Assembly (NCBI GenBank): GCA_937916085.1
Contig: CALGGO010000078.1
Location: forward strand, 1 to 42,017
Length of the DNA: 42,017 bases
From: an uncultured Prevotellaceae bacterium
Lineage (GTDB): Bacteria; Bacteroidota; Bacteroidia; Bacteroidales; Muribaculaceae
Reading direction: 5' to 3'
Below, one piece after another: positions 1-7,985 of this stretch (within the stretch, counting starts at the first letter, position 1; the number at the start of each line of letters is the position of its first letter). The notes beneath the pieces were generated by a model. That model made no database searches. It was not told where the DNA came from and saw only the letters and a list, made by a program, of their open reading frames with translations. The translations under genes were made by a program, and so were the position numbers.

Positions 1-372
1 CACGCCACTACCCCACTGCTTAACAACTGCGTTAGGCAGCTCAACGAGTATTTCGAGGGCAATCGACGGGAGTTCTCACTGCCATTGCATCTCACGGGCA
101 CCGACTTCCAACTGAAGGCGTGGGACGCTTTGCGCTCCATACCATACGGCACCACTATAAGTTACAAGGAAGAGGCAATAAAAGTGGGCGACGTGAAAGC
201 CACCAGAGCCGTAGCGCAAGCCAACGGCGCCAACCCCATCCCCATCATCATCCCCTGCCACAGAGTAATCAACAGCGACGGCACCACAGGAGGCTACTCC
301 AGCGGTGTAGATAAAAAACTCTTCTTGCTAAAACTCGAAAGCGCTGCTAACCAAACAACCACAAACAGCTAG
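1..372 (+). CDS. ogt: Methylated-DNA--protein-cysteine methyltransferase (5' partial)
   Basis: The frame is open from the first base, so the gene begins left of the window; about 123 C-terminal residues are visible. It shows the DNA-binding and active-site half of the Ogt/MGMT family: a TDFQLKAWDAL helix, an IPYGTTISYKE stretch, an RAVAQANGANP segment and the acceptor motif PCHRV, with the reactive cysteine codon at 256-258. Family knowledge: the protein removes the alkyl group from O6-alkylguanine onto that cysteine in a suicide reaction, reversing alkylation damage. The N-terminal part cannot be seen, so fusion to an Ada-type domain cannot be excluded. It converges with mutL across a short spacer holding a palindromic repeat. 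Confidence 0.93.
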   Translation, partial: HATTPLLNNCVRQLNEYFEGNRREFSLPLHLTGTDFQLKAWDALRSIPYGTTISYKEEAIKVGDVKATRAVAQANGANPIPIIIPCHRVINSDGTTGGYSSGVDKKLFLLKLESAANQTTTNS

Positions 373-398
373 AAACTAACGTTTTATCCCGCATCAGT

Positions 399-427
399 CG
401 AGCGGCTAACTAGCGAGCAACAGCGAA
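399..427. repeat. GC-rich palindromic repeat, copy 1
   Basis: The spacer between the convergent alkyltransferase and mutL genes holds the 16-mer GAGCGGCTAACTAGCG (400-415). The same string occurs at 30254-30269, 40079-40094 and 40147-40162. It ends a few bases from the mutL stop codon, as other copies do at other genes. Confidence 0.7.
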
Positions 428-430
428 TGA

Positions 431-2269
431 CTAAAACATTTTAGCCACTTGGTCTAAGGTGAGGATGTTAGCAATCGTTTTTCCCGATGGGGTGTATCTA
501 GTGTTTTTCAGTTTGCGCCAGTCGGCGATTAGAGTTTTCATCTCTTGCTCGTTGAGCTGGCGACCGTAAGGGATGGCGGCTCTCGACGCTATAGTCAGGG
601 CTATTTTCTCAAACACCTTGTCTTTAACACTCACTCCACTCACCGATGTTATCACCTCGTTGAGCAGCTCAATGATGTCGATATTGTCGAGACCTGGCGG
701 CACCGAGTTTATTGACCAGTCACCACCGCTAAGTCGCGACAGTCCAAAGCCCGCCTTCTCAAGTTCAGGCTCTATCTCCTCAAATACGGCATTCTGCGCC
801 ACCGTCAAGTGCATAATCTCGGGGAACAGCACCCGCTGCGACACCACATTCATGCCGCCGATTTGATCCATCAAGCGCTCATAGAGCACCGTCAGGTGAG
901 CACGATGTTGGTCAAGAATCACCACCCCTTCTTGCGAGAGAGAGAGCAGGTAGCGGCCAGCCAGCTGCATCATGCCCTGCATCTCGTCGTCGGCAGGGAC
1001 AGAATTTTCCAATGCGGGCGCGTCGGTAGAAAGCGGCAACTCCCCTATCTCGTCAAGCCCCTCTTGCTTCGACTTCTCGAAGTTCTTATAGAGTTCCTCC
1101 CAGTTAGGCAGGGTGTCGCTATGCTGTGGGGAGTAGCCTCCACCATGCGAGCCTGCCTGCTGCTTGAAGGGGTTATAGCTCTTGTCAACAGCAATCTCGG
1201 GCGCACGTGAGGTGTGAGGCAACGTGAAAGAGGGAATCTCGGGAGCGTCTTCCCTGTCGAAATCGATTGACGGCACCACGCTGAAGCGCCCTAGCGTCTC
1301 TTTCACAGCAGCCGAGATAATTTGCCATATCGGCAATTCGTTCTCAAATTTTATCTCGGTCTTTGTGGGATGTATGTTCACGTCAATAGTCTCCGGGGCA
1401 ACGTCCAAGACCAAGAAATACTTTGGCTGCGACTCATCGGGAATCAGCTCGTTGTAGCACGAGAGCACCGCCTTGTGGAAGTAAGGATGCCGCATATACC
1501 TGCCATTGACAAAGAAAAACTGCATCGCATTGCGCTTGCGGGCACTCTCGGGCTTGCCGATGAAGCCCGAGATCTTCACCAAGGTGGTATCTACGTTCAG
1601 CGGAATGAGCTGCTGGTCGATGTTATGTCCAAACAGGGCGATAATGCGCTGCTTCAATGTCCCACCGTTGAGCATATACAGCACATTGCCGTTGTGGGTG
1701 ACAGTGAAATCAATATTATAATTGACGAGGGCGAGCTTCTCAAACTCCTTGATAATGTTGCTCAACTCCACCTGATTGCTTTTCAAGAACTTGCGGCGTG
1801 CAGGGACGTTGAAGAACAAGTCTTTAATCATGAAATTGCAGCCCGCAGGACACACGTCAGGCTCTTGCGACTCGCAGTGCGAGGCGTTAATAAGCAGTTT
1901 GGTGCCCAGCTGCGCGCCACGGGCACAGGTGCGGAGCTCGATGTGCGAGATGGCAGCTATCGACGCCAACGCCTCGCCGCGGAAACCCATAGTCTGCAAC
2001 GAGAAAAGGTCGTCGGCCTGACGAATCTTCGACGTGCTGTGACGCTCAAAAGCCAATCGGGCATCGGTGTCGCTCATGCCCACACCGTTGTCAATCACCT
2101 GTATCAAGGTGCGGCCTGCATCCTTGAGAATTATCTGAATATTCGTTGCCTGAGCATCTACGGCATTCTCCACCAGCTCCTTAATCACCGAAGCGGGGCG
2201 TTGTATCACCTCACCAGCGGCAATCTGGTTGGCGACCGAATCGGGCAACAGTTTTATCACATCACTCAT
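431..2269 (-). CDS. mutL: DNA mismatch repair protein MutL
   Basis: A 612-residue MutL. The N-terminal GHKL ATPase is clear: LLPDSVANQIAAGEV (8-22), ELVENAVDA (31-39), DNGVGM (60-65) and GFRGEAL (95-101). A variable linker (about 335-430) precedes the C-terminal dimerisation domain. MutL couples MutS mismatch recognition to strand removal. The C-terminal site aligned with the endonuclease motif reads DQHRAHLTVLYE (453-464), where nicking MutLs have DQHA, two residues, E, four residues, E; the first Glu is Leu here. The region matching the usual CPHGRP motif reads YTPSGK. It may therefore lack nicking activity. The ATG at 2269 is preferred over an upstream in-frame TTG because MSDVIKLLPD is the usual N-terminus. 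It is last in the row with the OstA-like gene, 166 bases away. Confidence 0.96.
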   Translation of the reverse strand: MSDVIKLLPDSVANQIAAGEVIQRPASVIKELVENAVDAQATNIQIILKDAGRTLIQVIDNGVGMSDTDARLAFERHSTSKIRQADDLFSLQTMGFRGEALASIAAISHIELRTCARGAQLGTKLLINASHCESQEPDVCPAGCNFMIKDLFFNVPARRKFLKSNQVELSNIIKEFEKLALVNYNIDFTVTHNGNVLYMLNGGTLKQRIIALFGHNIDQQLIPLNVDTTLVKISGFIGKPESARKRNAMQFFFVNGRYMRHPYFHKAVLSCYNELIPDESQPKYFLVLDVAPETIDVNIHPTKTEIKFENELPIWQIISAAVKETLGRFSVVPSIDFDREDAPEIPSFTLPHTSRAPEIAVDKSYNPFKQQAGSHGGGYSPQHSDTLPNWEELYKNFEKSKQEGLDEIGELPLSTDAPALENSVPADDEMQGMMQLAGRYLLSLSQEGVVILDQHRAHLTVLYERLMDQIGGMNVVSQRVLFPEIMHLTVAQNAVFEEIEPELEKAGFGLSRLSGGDWSINSVPPGLDNIDIIELLNEVITSVSGVSVKDKVFEKIALTIASRAAIPYGRQLNEQEMKTLIADWRKLKNTRYTPSGKTIANILTLDQVAKMF

Positions 2270-2279
2270 AGTTATTTTG

Positions 2280-2299
2280 TCAAACAATTAAAAACAATT
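2280..2299 (-). repeat. 20-bp sequence shared with the dnaK leader
   Basis: TCAAACAATTAAAAACAATT lies 11 bases upstream of the mutL start. It recurs exactly, in the same orientation relative to the gene, at 15939-15958 upstream of dnaK. It may be a shared A/T-rich leader element or chance in A/T-rich spacers; no function is known. Confidence 0.4.
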
Positions 2300-2435
2300 C
2301 TTAGTGAAAAAAGTTATTGTTGTGAAGACCAACAAAGAGTAACAAAGTCAACTAAGAAAATTTTTTGTTGTTTTTGTATGGTTTTGTTGTCTTTGTTTGA
2401 TTTTTTCTCGCTTAATCGCATTTTAGTGGTTATTC

Positions 2436-4199
2436 TTAGTGTATCACTGAGGTTCGACGCGTCGCCACCACCTCGCCAAAAATCTGGCGCATCTCGTCAC
2501 TTACCACCATCACATCATATGGCTCCTTAGGACGGATGGAATCATACCAGCGGAACTTCTCAAGCCGCAAGTCCGACCGCTTGGCAAGGAACAGCGGGAT
2601 GACTTTTCCCGTGACATCGGGCCACATCTTTATCTTCTCCACCTCCTGCTTGGGCTTCATGTTTATCGTGAGGTAGGCGCTATTGGCGTTCACCAGCTTG
2701 TTGTAGGAGGAGTCATTCTCCATGGGATAGAAAAGTGCCTCCACATCACCGCTCACGTCAAGCTGTTTCAGCTCCTGATTTTCAAATGTCGCCTTCATCG
2801 TGCGGCCACTGAGCTGGTTGTAATATTCCTCGCCCAAATGCTCTATCAGCATTCCTGGTTTTGGCAAGGTAGCCCAATCCACAACCGAATCTTGCACGTG
2901 CACATTTATCTCCTCACCGCTAATCTGTCGCCCCTCACTCCATATCACCGCATGGCGATAGAGGTTGAGAATGGAGTCTTGCTCGCTCACCGCCGCCGAG
3001 TCGCACACTCCCTGCAAGTCCTTGCGGTAGAAACGCACATACTTGTTGGCTATAAGCACTCTTTTGTCATTATCGGCAGTGACGGTGCGCAGCGTGTCGG
3101 CATGGATATAAATAGTGTCTTTTTGTGAGAACTCCCTCGCTAAGGCATTCTCGGTGACGTATGACTCCTTGGTCTTCTCGTTATGGTACCCCACGTCACC
3201 CTTGAGTATCACTTTGTTCTTCTCGTCGGTGATGACAACGTTGCCACGCGCCTTGCCTATGCCGTTCTTGCGGTCATAGTCAACCACATCGCCAGTGAGG
3301 GTGCGCTGGGTCTTGTCATCGGTGAGCACCACATTGCCCTGAGCCTGGCCTTTATCGTTCTTGCGGTCGTAATACACCACATCGCCAACAATCGTCTGAC
3401 CGTCCTTTGCCTTGATGGTAGAGCGGTTATATAGCGTGCCTTCCTCGCTCGACATATTGTACCACCCACTCGAGGTATAGATGGTGTGTCCATCGGCAAG
3501 CGACACAATCTTTGTCTCGTCTTCGATGGTGGCGATGTGAGTGCGCATGTCATAGTCGAGGATATCGGTAAAGAGCTCCATCTTGTCGTTTTTCATGTGT
3601 ACTTTAGAGGTGAACTGCACCTTCTTGGTGTCGTGCTCATAGCGAGCCACACTCGACGTGATGCGGGTTCCCGACTTATCAACCACAGTACCGCCGCTAA
3701 AGTAGCGCGCCACATTGTTGAACATATCATAGTCAAGGCTGTCGGTGGTGACGGTCATCGAACTGTTCACCACCCGCACATTACGCCTGAGCTTTGCCAC
3801 CTCCACATCGCCAAAATAGTACATTCGGTCGCAATACACTGTCATCGTGTCGGCCTGGTTCATCACCACATGACCAAAGGCATCGAGAGAACTGGTCGCT
3901 TCAAAAAAGTAGGCACTGTCGCACCTCAATGTCATGTCGCCACGGCGAAACCGAACATTGCCACGAAGCACACGATATTCGGTGCTGCGATTCTCGTCGG
4001 CGACAAGCACGTCGGCATTCTCGAGAAACACCTTGCCAGGGTCAAAACGATTAGCATCGGGGATGATGGGCGTGATGCGTCGCAGGTGAGGCGTGGTGGC
4101 GCCACTGCGCGCGGCAACCGCCTGGGCATTGGCGCGCCACGAAACAGTCGCCACCAACACACATATCATCAAAAACAGCACACGCGTCACACCTCTCAT
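2436..4199 (-). CDS. OstA/LptA-like exported LPS-transport protein
   Basis: A 587-residue exported protein with a signal peptide (VLFLMICVLVATVSW near residues 7-21, then ANAQA). The body is a long run of short beta repeats of the OstA/LptA type, seen as recurring units such as DSAYFFE, CDRMYYFGDVE, TDSLDYDMF, DVVYYDRKND and DVVDYDRKNG. Family knowledge: LptA-type beta-taco domains form the periplasmic bridge carrying lipopolysaccharide to the outer membrane; Bacteroidetes have long OstA-like proteins of this kind. Two adjacent units (around 278-330) are nearly identical, suggesting recent internal duplication. It lies between the SurA-like chaperone and mutL genes, all on the minus strand. 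The ATG at 4199 fits the signal peptide. Confidence 0.85.
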   Translation of the reverse strand: MRGVTRVLFLMICVLVATVSWRANAQAVAARSGATTPHLRRITPIIPDANRFDPGKVFLENADVLVADENRSTEYRVLRGNVRFRRGDMTLRCDSAYFFEATSSLDAFGHVVMNQADTMTVYCDRMYYFGDVEVAKLRRNVRVVNSSMTVTTDSLDYDMFNNVARYFSGGTVVDKSGTRITSSVARYEHDTKKVQFTSKVHMKNDKMELFTDILDYDMRTHIATIEDETKIVSLADGHTIYTSSGWYNMSSEEGTLYNRSTIKAKDGQTIVGDVVYYDRKNDKGQAQGNVVLTDDKTQRTLTGDVVDYDRKNGIGKARGNVVITDEKNKVILKGDVGYHNEKTKESYVTENALAREFSQKDTIYIHADTLRTVTADNDKRVLIANKYVRFYRKDLQGVCDSAAVSEQDSILNLYRHAVIWSEGRQISGEEINVHVQDSVVDWATLPKPGMLIEHLGEEYYNQLSGRTMKATFENQELKQLDVSGDVEALFYPMENDSSYNKLVNANSAYLTINMKPKQEVEKIKMWPDVTGKVIPLFLAKRSDLRLEKFRWYDSIRPKEPYDVMVVSDEMRQIFGEVVATRRTSVIH

Positions 4200-4221
4200 T
4201 AGTTATTAGTCTTAAGTTTAA

Positions 4222-4299
4222 AAATCGAGAAATCGAGCATTCGAGAAATCGAGCATTCGAGCATTCGAGCATTCGAGCACTCTCCACTCTCCACTCTGC
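4222..4299. repeat. Short tandem repeats in surA-like / ostA-like spacer
   Basis: The spacer consists of repeated 8-base units: ATCGAGAA and ATTCGAGC in several copies, then CTCCACT units. It fills almost the whole gap between the SurA-like stop and the OstA-like start. Confidence 0.85.
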
Positions 4300-4301
4300 A
4301 C

Positions 4302-5663
4302 TCACTCCTTATTGCTGTTCAACCAGTCATATTGGAATTCACAGTTGCGCCAGCCCTCTTCGATATAGACGTAAGTGGTCTTTTGCTTATCTTTAACCCA
4401 TTTCTCAATTATCTCCTGGCGCTTGTGATTCTCATATAAGTCTTTCAGAACCTGATAGTCGTCGGCAAAGTCGGCACGATGTGCCTCATTGCGCTTCGAG
4501 AGTTTCACGATAGCCACTTGCTGGCGGTTGGTCTTGGGGTTCATCATCACAAAAGGCATTGAGATTTCGCCTGGCTGCAATGTTGCTACCACCTTGCCCA
4601 CCTCCGAGGGGAGATCGGCCATCTCAAACATATTGCTGTGCTCCTTCTCGTTGAGCATCACGCCGTTGTTGTTCTTAGAATCCTTGTCCTGAGAGATAAA
4701 TAGCGCTGCGTTCTCGAAGGTGATGCCATTCTTCTGAGCGAGAATGTCGGTGCGCAGGGAATCTAGCTTAACTATGGCGTCGTCGATGTCTTTTTGGGCT
4801 ATTTTGGGACGCAGCAGGATGTGACGGGTATTCACGCGGTCGCCACGTTTCTCAATGAGCTGGATGATGTGGAAGCCAGCCTCGGTCTCCACGATTTTCG
4901 ACACTCGCTTCGTGTCATTAAGGTTGAATGCGGCTGCGGCATATTCGGGCAGCAGCTCGGCACGTCCGCGAAATCCCACTTCTCCGCCGTAGGTCGAAGA
5001 GCCGTCCTCACTATAAAGAATCGCCAGTGTCGAGAACTCCATCTCGCCATCATTCACCTTTTGGGTGTATTCCCTAAGGCGCGCTTTCACGTCGTCAATC
5101 TCCTGCTGTGGAATTACCGGGTTGATGGTGATGATTTTCACCTCCACCTGCTGGGGTATCATCGGCAATGAGTCTTGGGGAATAGTGTTGAAAAACTTCC
5201 TGACATCGGCTGGCGTGGCCTTGACGTTGCTAGTGAGCTTGCGCTGCACTTCCTGAATGGTATATTGGTCCCTGACCACATCCATGAGCTGCTCTCTCAA
5301 CTCTGGCATCGGTTTGCGGAAATACTCCTCTACCTTCTCGCGCGACCCCAGATTGGCAATGAAGTAATTGATTCGAGAATCCACACTCTGCACCACGGTA
5401 GAGTTAGAAATCTCTACAGTGTCAATCTTTGCCTGATGCAGAAAGAGCTTCTCAATCGCCATGCGCTCGGGGATGACACAGTAAGGGTTGCCGTCGATGG
5501 CGACGCGCTCATATAGTGCCTGCTGATACTGCTCCTCGATATCACTCTTGAAGATTGGCTCATCACCAACCACCCATGCCACCTCCTCGGCGACGTTGTT
5601 TTGACCACTCATGCCCAATGCCACTATCGACATCAAGCAACATAGCAATGTTCTGATTTTCAT
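4302..5663 (-). CDS. surA: SurA-like periplasmic peptidylprolyl isomerase/chaperone
   Basis: A 453-residue exported protein. It has a signal peptide (ILLCC-like hydrophobic stretch in residues 4-20), a SurA N-terminal chaperone segment (VAWVVGDEPIFKSDIEEQY) and a parvulin PPIase domain (about 170-265, with YGGEVGFRGRAELLPEYAAA and GFHIIQLIEKRGD). A second, weaker parvulin unit starts at VNTRHILLRPK. Family knowledge: SurA escorts unfolded outer-membrane proteins through the periplasm. Its position beside the OstA-like and second PPIase genes fits an envelope-biogenesis operon. The start ATG at 5663 gives a good signal peptide. The 5' spacer (5664-5790) is A/T-rich with no full promoter match; a terminator of the upstream gene lies beyond it. 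Confidence 0.88.
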   Translation of the reverse strand: MKIRTLLCCLMSIVALGMSGQNNVAEEVAWVVGDEPIFKSDIEEQYQQALYERVAIDGNPYCVIPERMAIEKLFLHQAKIDTVEISNSTVVQSVDSRINYFIANLGSREKVEEYFRKPMPELREQLMDVVRDQYTIQEVQRKLTSNVKATPADVRKFFNTIPQDSLPMIPQQVEVKIITINPVIPQQEIDDVKARLREYTQKVNDGEMEFSTLAILYSEDGSSTYGGEVGFRGRAELLPEYAAAAFNLNDTKRVSKIVETEAGFHIIQLIEKRGDRVNTRHILLRPKIAQKDIDDAIVKLDSLRTDILAQKNGITFENAALFISQDKDSKNNNGVMLNEKEHSNMFEMADLPSEVGKVVATLQPGEISMPFVMMNPKTNRQQVAIVKLSKRNEAHRADFADDYQVLKDLYENHKRQEIIEKWVKDKQKTTYVYIEEGWRNCEFQYDWLNSNKE

Positions 5664-5790
5664 ATATATTATAGTTCTTTTGAGTTATCGTTAATGCCTA
5701 ATTTTCCAATTAATCTGCAAAGTTCTTGATTTTTATCGATTTCTCAAAATTTATTTCCTTTAATTAAGCTTAATAATATTGTATATCTAC

Positions 5791-5823
5791 AAAAAAAGCC
5801 TTGATGCGACAGGCAACAAGGCT
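5791..5823 (-). terminator. Intrinsic terminator after the 652-aa PPIase gene
   Basis: Read on the minus strand, AGCCTTG (5823-5817) pairs with CAAGGCT (5803-5797) around a 13-base loop and is followed by a run of T (5797-5791). It sits 23 bases past the stop codon at 5846, so the downstream surA-like genes may have their own promoter. Confidence 0.85.
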
Positions 5824-5845
5824 CTTTATCTTAATGAAAGAAGTG

Positions 5846-7804
5846 TTATTTATACTTTTTCTTGAGTTGATTGAGCACCTTTTTATCGACAGTGACTTTG
5901 TAACGCTTGTGGAGGTCGGCGAGCCATTGCTCTTCGAGGGCGTCCTGCGCGTCGCTGGCGACGAGCCCCTTCACGTCGCTCATCTCCTCGGGCTGCTCTA
6001 TCTTCTTGCCGAAGAGGATGCCGAAGACGGGATATCCCTGATAGGTCGATTCCACGTGCTTGCCGCCAAAGGCGATGTAGTCAATCATCTCGTTGTCGCC
6101 ACGTTTAGATACCGAACGCACCATCTTGATGTTGCGGCCAAACTTCTTGTTGAGGGCACTAGTGATGGTGTCTTCGGGCTGTGAGCTAATAGTGCGGTAC
6201 ATCTTCATCGCCTCGTTCATTATCGAGTCGTTCTTAGCGCATATCATCACGCCCTTGAAGCGTGGCTCATCCCACTGATATTTAGAGCGGTTAGCCTCAA
6301 AACGGTCTTCCAGCGCCTTAGAGTCGCTCTTCGCCTTGTTCCACACCTCTCTTGACATCACCTCGAAGAGCAGAGTGCCGTCGCGGTACTCGTTGAGCAG
6401 GTTGCGGTAATCGGGGTTGAGATCAACGATGTTGTCGCTGTAGTATTTCATGATTTCTTGACGTGCCACACGATCAACACTAGCGTCGAGGACAGCAGCC
6501 GCTATCTCGTCGCTCGCCACCTTGGTCTTGGGGTTAATAGCTGGTGCCAGCAGCGACAAGGGTGCCTTGATGCCGTTGCCATAGGTGAACATGGTGTAAT
6601 TAGACTTGGCCATTACATCGGTGACAAAGGTAGAGTCGAAGCCGCCATGTTTCTTCATCTCTTGAAGGAGATAGTCTTTAAGCCCATCGGTCTTTCTGTA
6701 GTTCTGCTCCTTGAGGATTTGCTCGCATCGGCTCTCGATAGGCATCATGGAGCGCTGGTCGCTGGCAATCTTCTTCTCTATCGCCTCACGGCAGTCGTCA
6801 ATGGTTCCAAGAGGTATATTCTTGATCTTCTTGATGATGTGATAGCCATAGGGGGTCTCGAAGGGCTCGGATATAACTCCCTCGGGAAGGCTGTAGGCAA
6901 CATTCTCAAATGCTTTGACCATGTAATTGCGGCCAAAGGGCGGCAGTTTGCCACCATCGCGTGCTGTCTTAAAGTCCTGAGAATAGCTCTTGGCAAGATC
7001 ATCGAAGTTCTCACCCTTCAAAATGCAATTGTAAATTGAATCAATTTTTGCTTTCACCGCCTGCTTCTCTTCCTCGGTCACTCCGCTCGACTTGGGGAAG
7101 AGCCTCAAGATGTGGGCAACCTCCACCTGGCCGTCGTTGGGGCGGTAGCCATTAACTCTTACCATGTGAACACCATAGTCGGTGACAAATGGCTTAGACA
7201 GCTCTCCGAGCGGTGTGTCATAAACCACCTTCTCGAAATCGTAGGGAAAGACGCCACTGCTTATGAAGCCATACTCGCCCTTATTATTCTCTTTTGAGCG
7301 GTCAACAGAGTATTTCATCACCAGCTCGTTGAAGTCTTCGCCACTGAGGATGCAATTCCTGATGCTGTCCATCATGGCGATCTGCTTCTTCTCCTCGGCT
7401 TTATTCCTGCCTCTCGACAGCATTATGTGGCTCACATCAACATCGGTTTTCATCCTCTCGTAAGCCTCTCTTACAAGTTGCTCCTGAAGTTCGGTATCGG
7501 TGAGGAATGGCGACAGCATGTCTTCCTTGTAGCCATCTATCTCTTTTTTAATATATTGCAAGGTGTCATAGCCGAGTCTCTCGGCCTCAGCCACCTTAAG
7601 TTTATAGTTCACAAAACGGTCCACATACTCGTCGATACTCTCTTTGTTAACTTGTTGCTCAAGATTCTTCTTGTAAAGATACTCAAACTCCGACAGTTTC
7701 ACCTCTTTATTGTTGATTTTCATCAACACAGGGTCGGTGGCAGCAATTGCGAGGGTCGCTACTCCCACAAGTGCTAGAGCGCCAAAAAAGACTTTAAGTT
7801 TCAT
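5846..7804 (-). CDS. Parvulin-type peptidylprolyl isomerase (PpiD/SurA-like)
   Basis: A 652-residue exported protein beginning MKLKVFFGALALVGVATLA, a signal peptide. A helical chaperone-like N-terminal part (KLKVAEAERLGYDT region) precedes two parvulin domains. The first runs from VDVSHIMLSRG to YGVHMVRVNGY (about 120-225), the second from VEVAHILRLFPKS to YGYHIIKKI (about 230-330). The remaining 320 residues match nothing I recognise. Family knowledge: such double-parvulin proteins assist folding of exported proteins. The true start is the ATG at 7804; an in-frame TTG nine bases earlier is less likely. A TAAGTTTG -7 match lies at 7866-7859, without a clear -33 box. Confidence 0.87.
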   Translation of the reverse strand: MKLKVFFGALALVGVATLAIAATDPVLMKINNKEVKLSEFEYLYKKNLEQQVNKESIDEYVDRFVNYKLKVAEAERLGYDTLQYIKKEIDGYKEDMLSPFLTDTELQEQLVREAYERMKTDVDVSHIMLSRGRNKAEEKKQIAMMDSIRNCILSGEDFNELVMKYSVDRSKENNKGEYGFISSGVFPYDFEKVVYDTPLGELSKPFVTDYGVHMVRVNGYRPNDGQVEVAHILRLFPKSSGVTEEEKQAVKAKIDSIYNCILKGENFDDLAKSYSQDFKTARDGGKLPPFGRNYMVKAFENVAYSLPEGVISEPFETPYGYHIIKKIKNIPLGTIDDCREAIEKKIASDQRSMMPIESRCEQILKEQNYRKTDGLKDYLLQEMKKHGGFDSTFVTDVMAKSNYTMFTYGNGIKAPLSLLAPAINPKTKVASDEIAAAVLDASVDRVARQEIMKYYSDNIVDLNPDYRNLLNEYRDGTLLFEVMSREVWNKAKSDSKALEDRFEANRSKYQWDEPRFKGVMICAKNDSIMNEAMKMYRTISSQPEDTITSALNKKFGRNIKMVRSVSKRGDNEMIDYIAFGGKHVESTYQGYPVFGILFGKKIEQPEEMSDVKGLVASDAQDALEEQWLADLHKRYKVTVDKKVLNQLKKKYK

Positions 7805-7968
7805 AACTATCAATAATCTGGATTTTAAATAAAATGCTCACGCTCGCAAAGCTTTAAGCAAACTTAGCCCTGTCTCGTTTAATCGCATTTTTCGTTTAAT
7901 TACAATAGAAATAACGTAATTATAATAGTGAAATTATAATTTGAATTTTAAATTTAGTTAATTTAAGA

Positions 7969-7984
7969 GGCCGCGCGAAGCGCA
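7969..7984. repeat. Palindromic repeat fragment at recQ 3' end
   Basis: GGCCGCGCGAAGCGCA abuts the recQ stop codon. The core GCGCGAAGCGC is self-complementary around GAA and is the same core found at 30223-30233, 40093-40103, 40161-40171 and in 41040-41120. Confidence 0.6.
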
Positions 7985-7985
7985 T

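Noticed and set aside
1322..2530. Long plus-strand frame of 402 codons opposite mutL
   Set aside because: It is antisense to a gene with complete MutL motifs, has no recognisable domains and no promoter.
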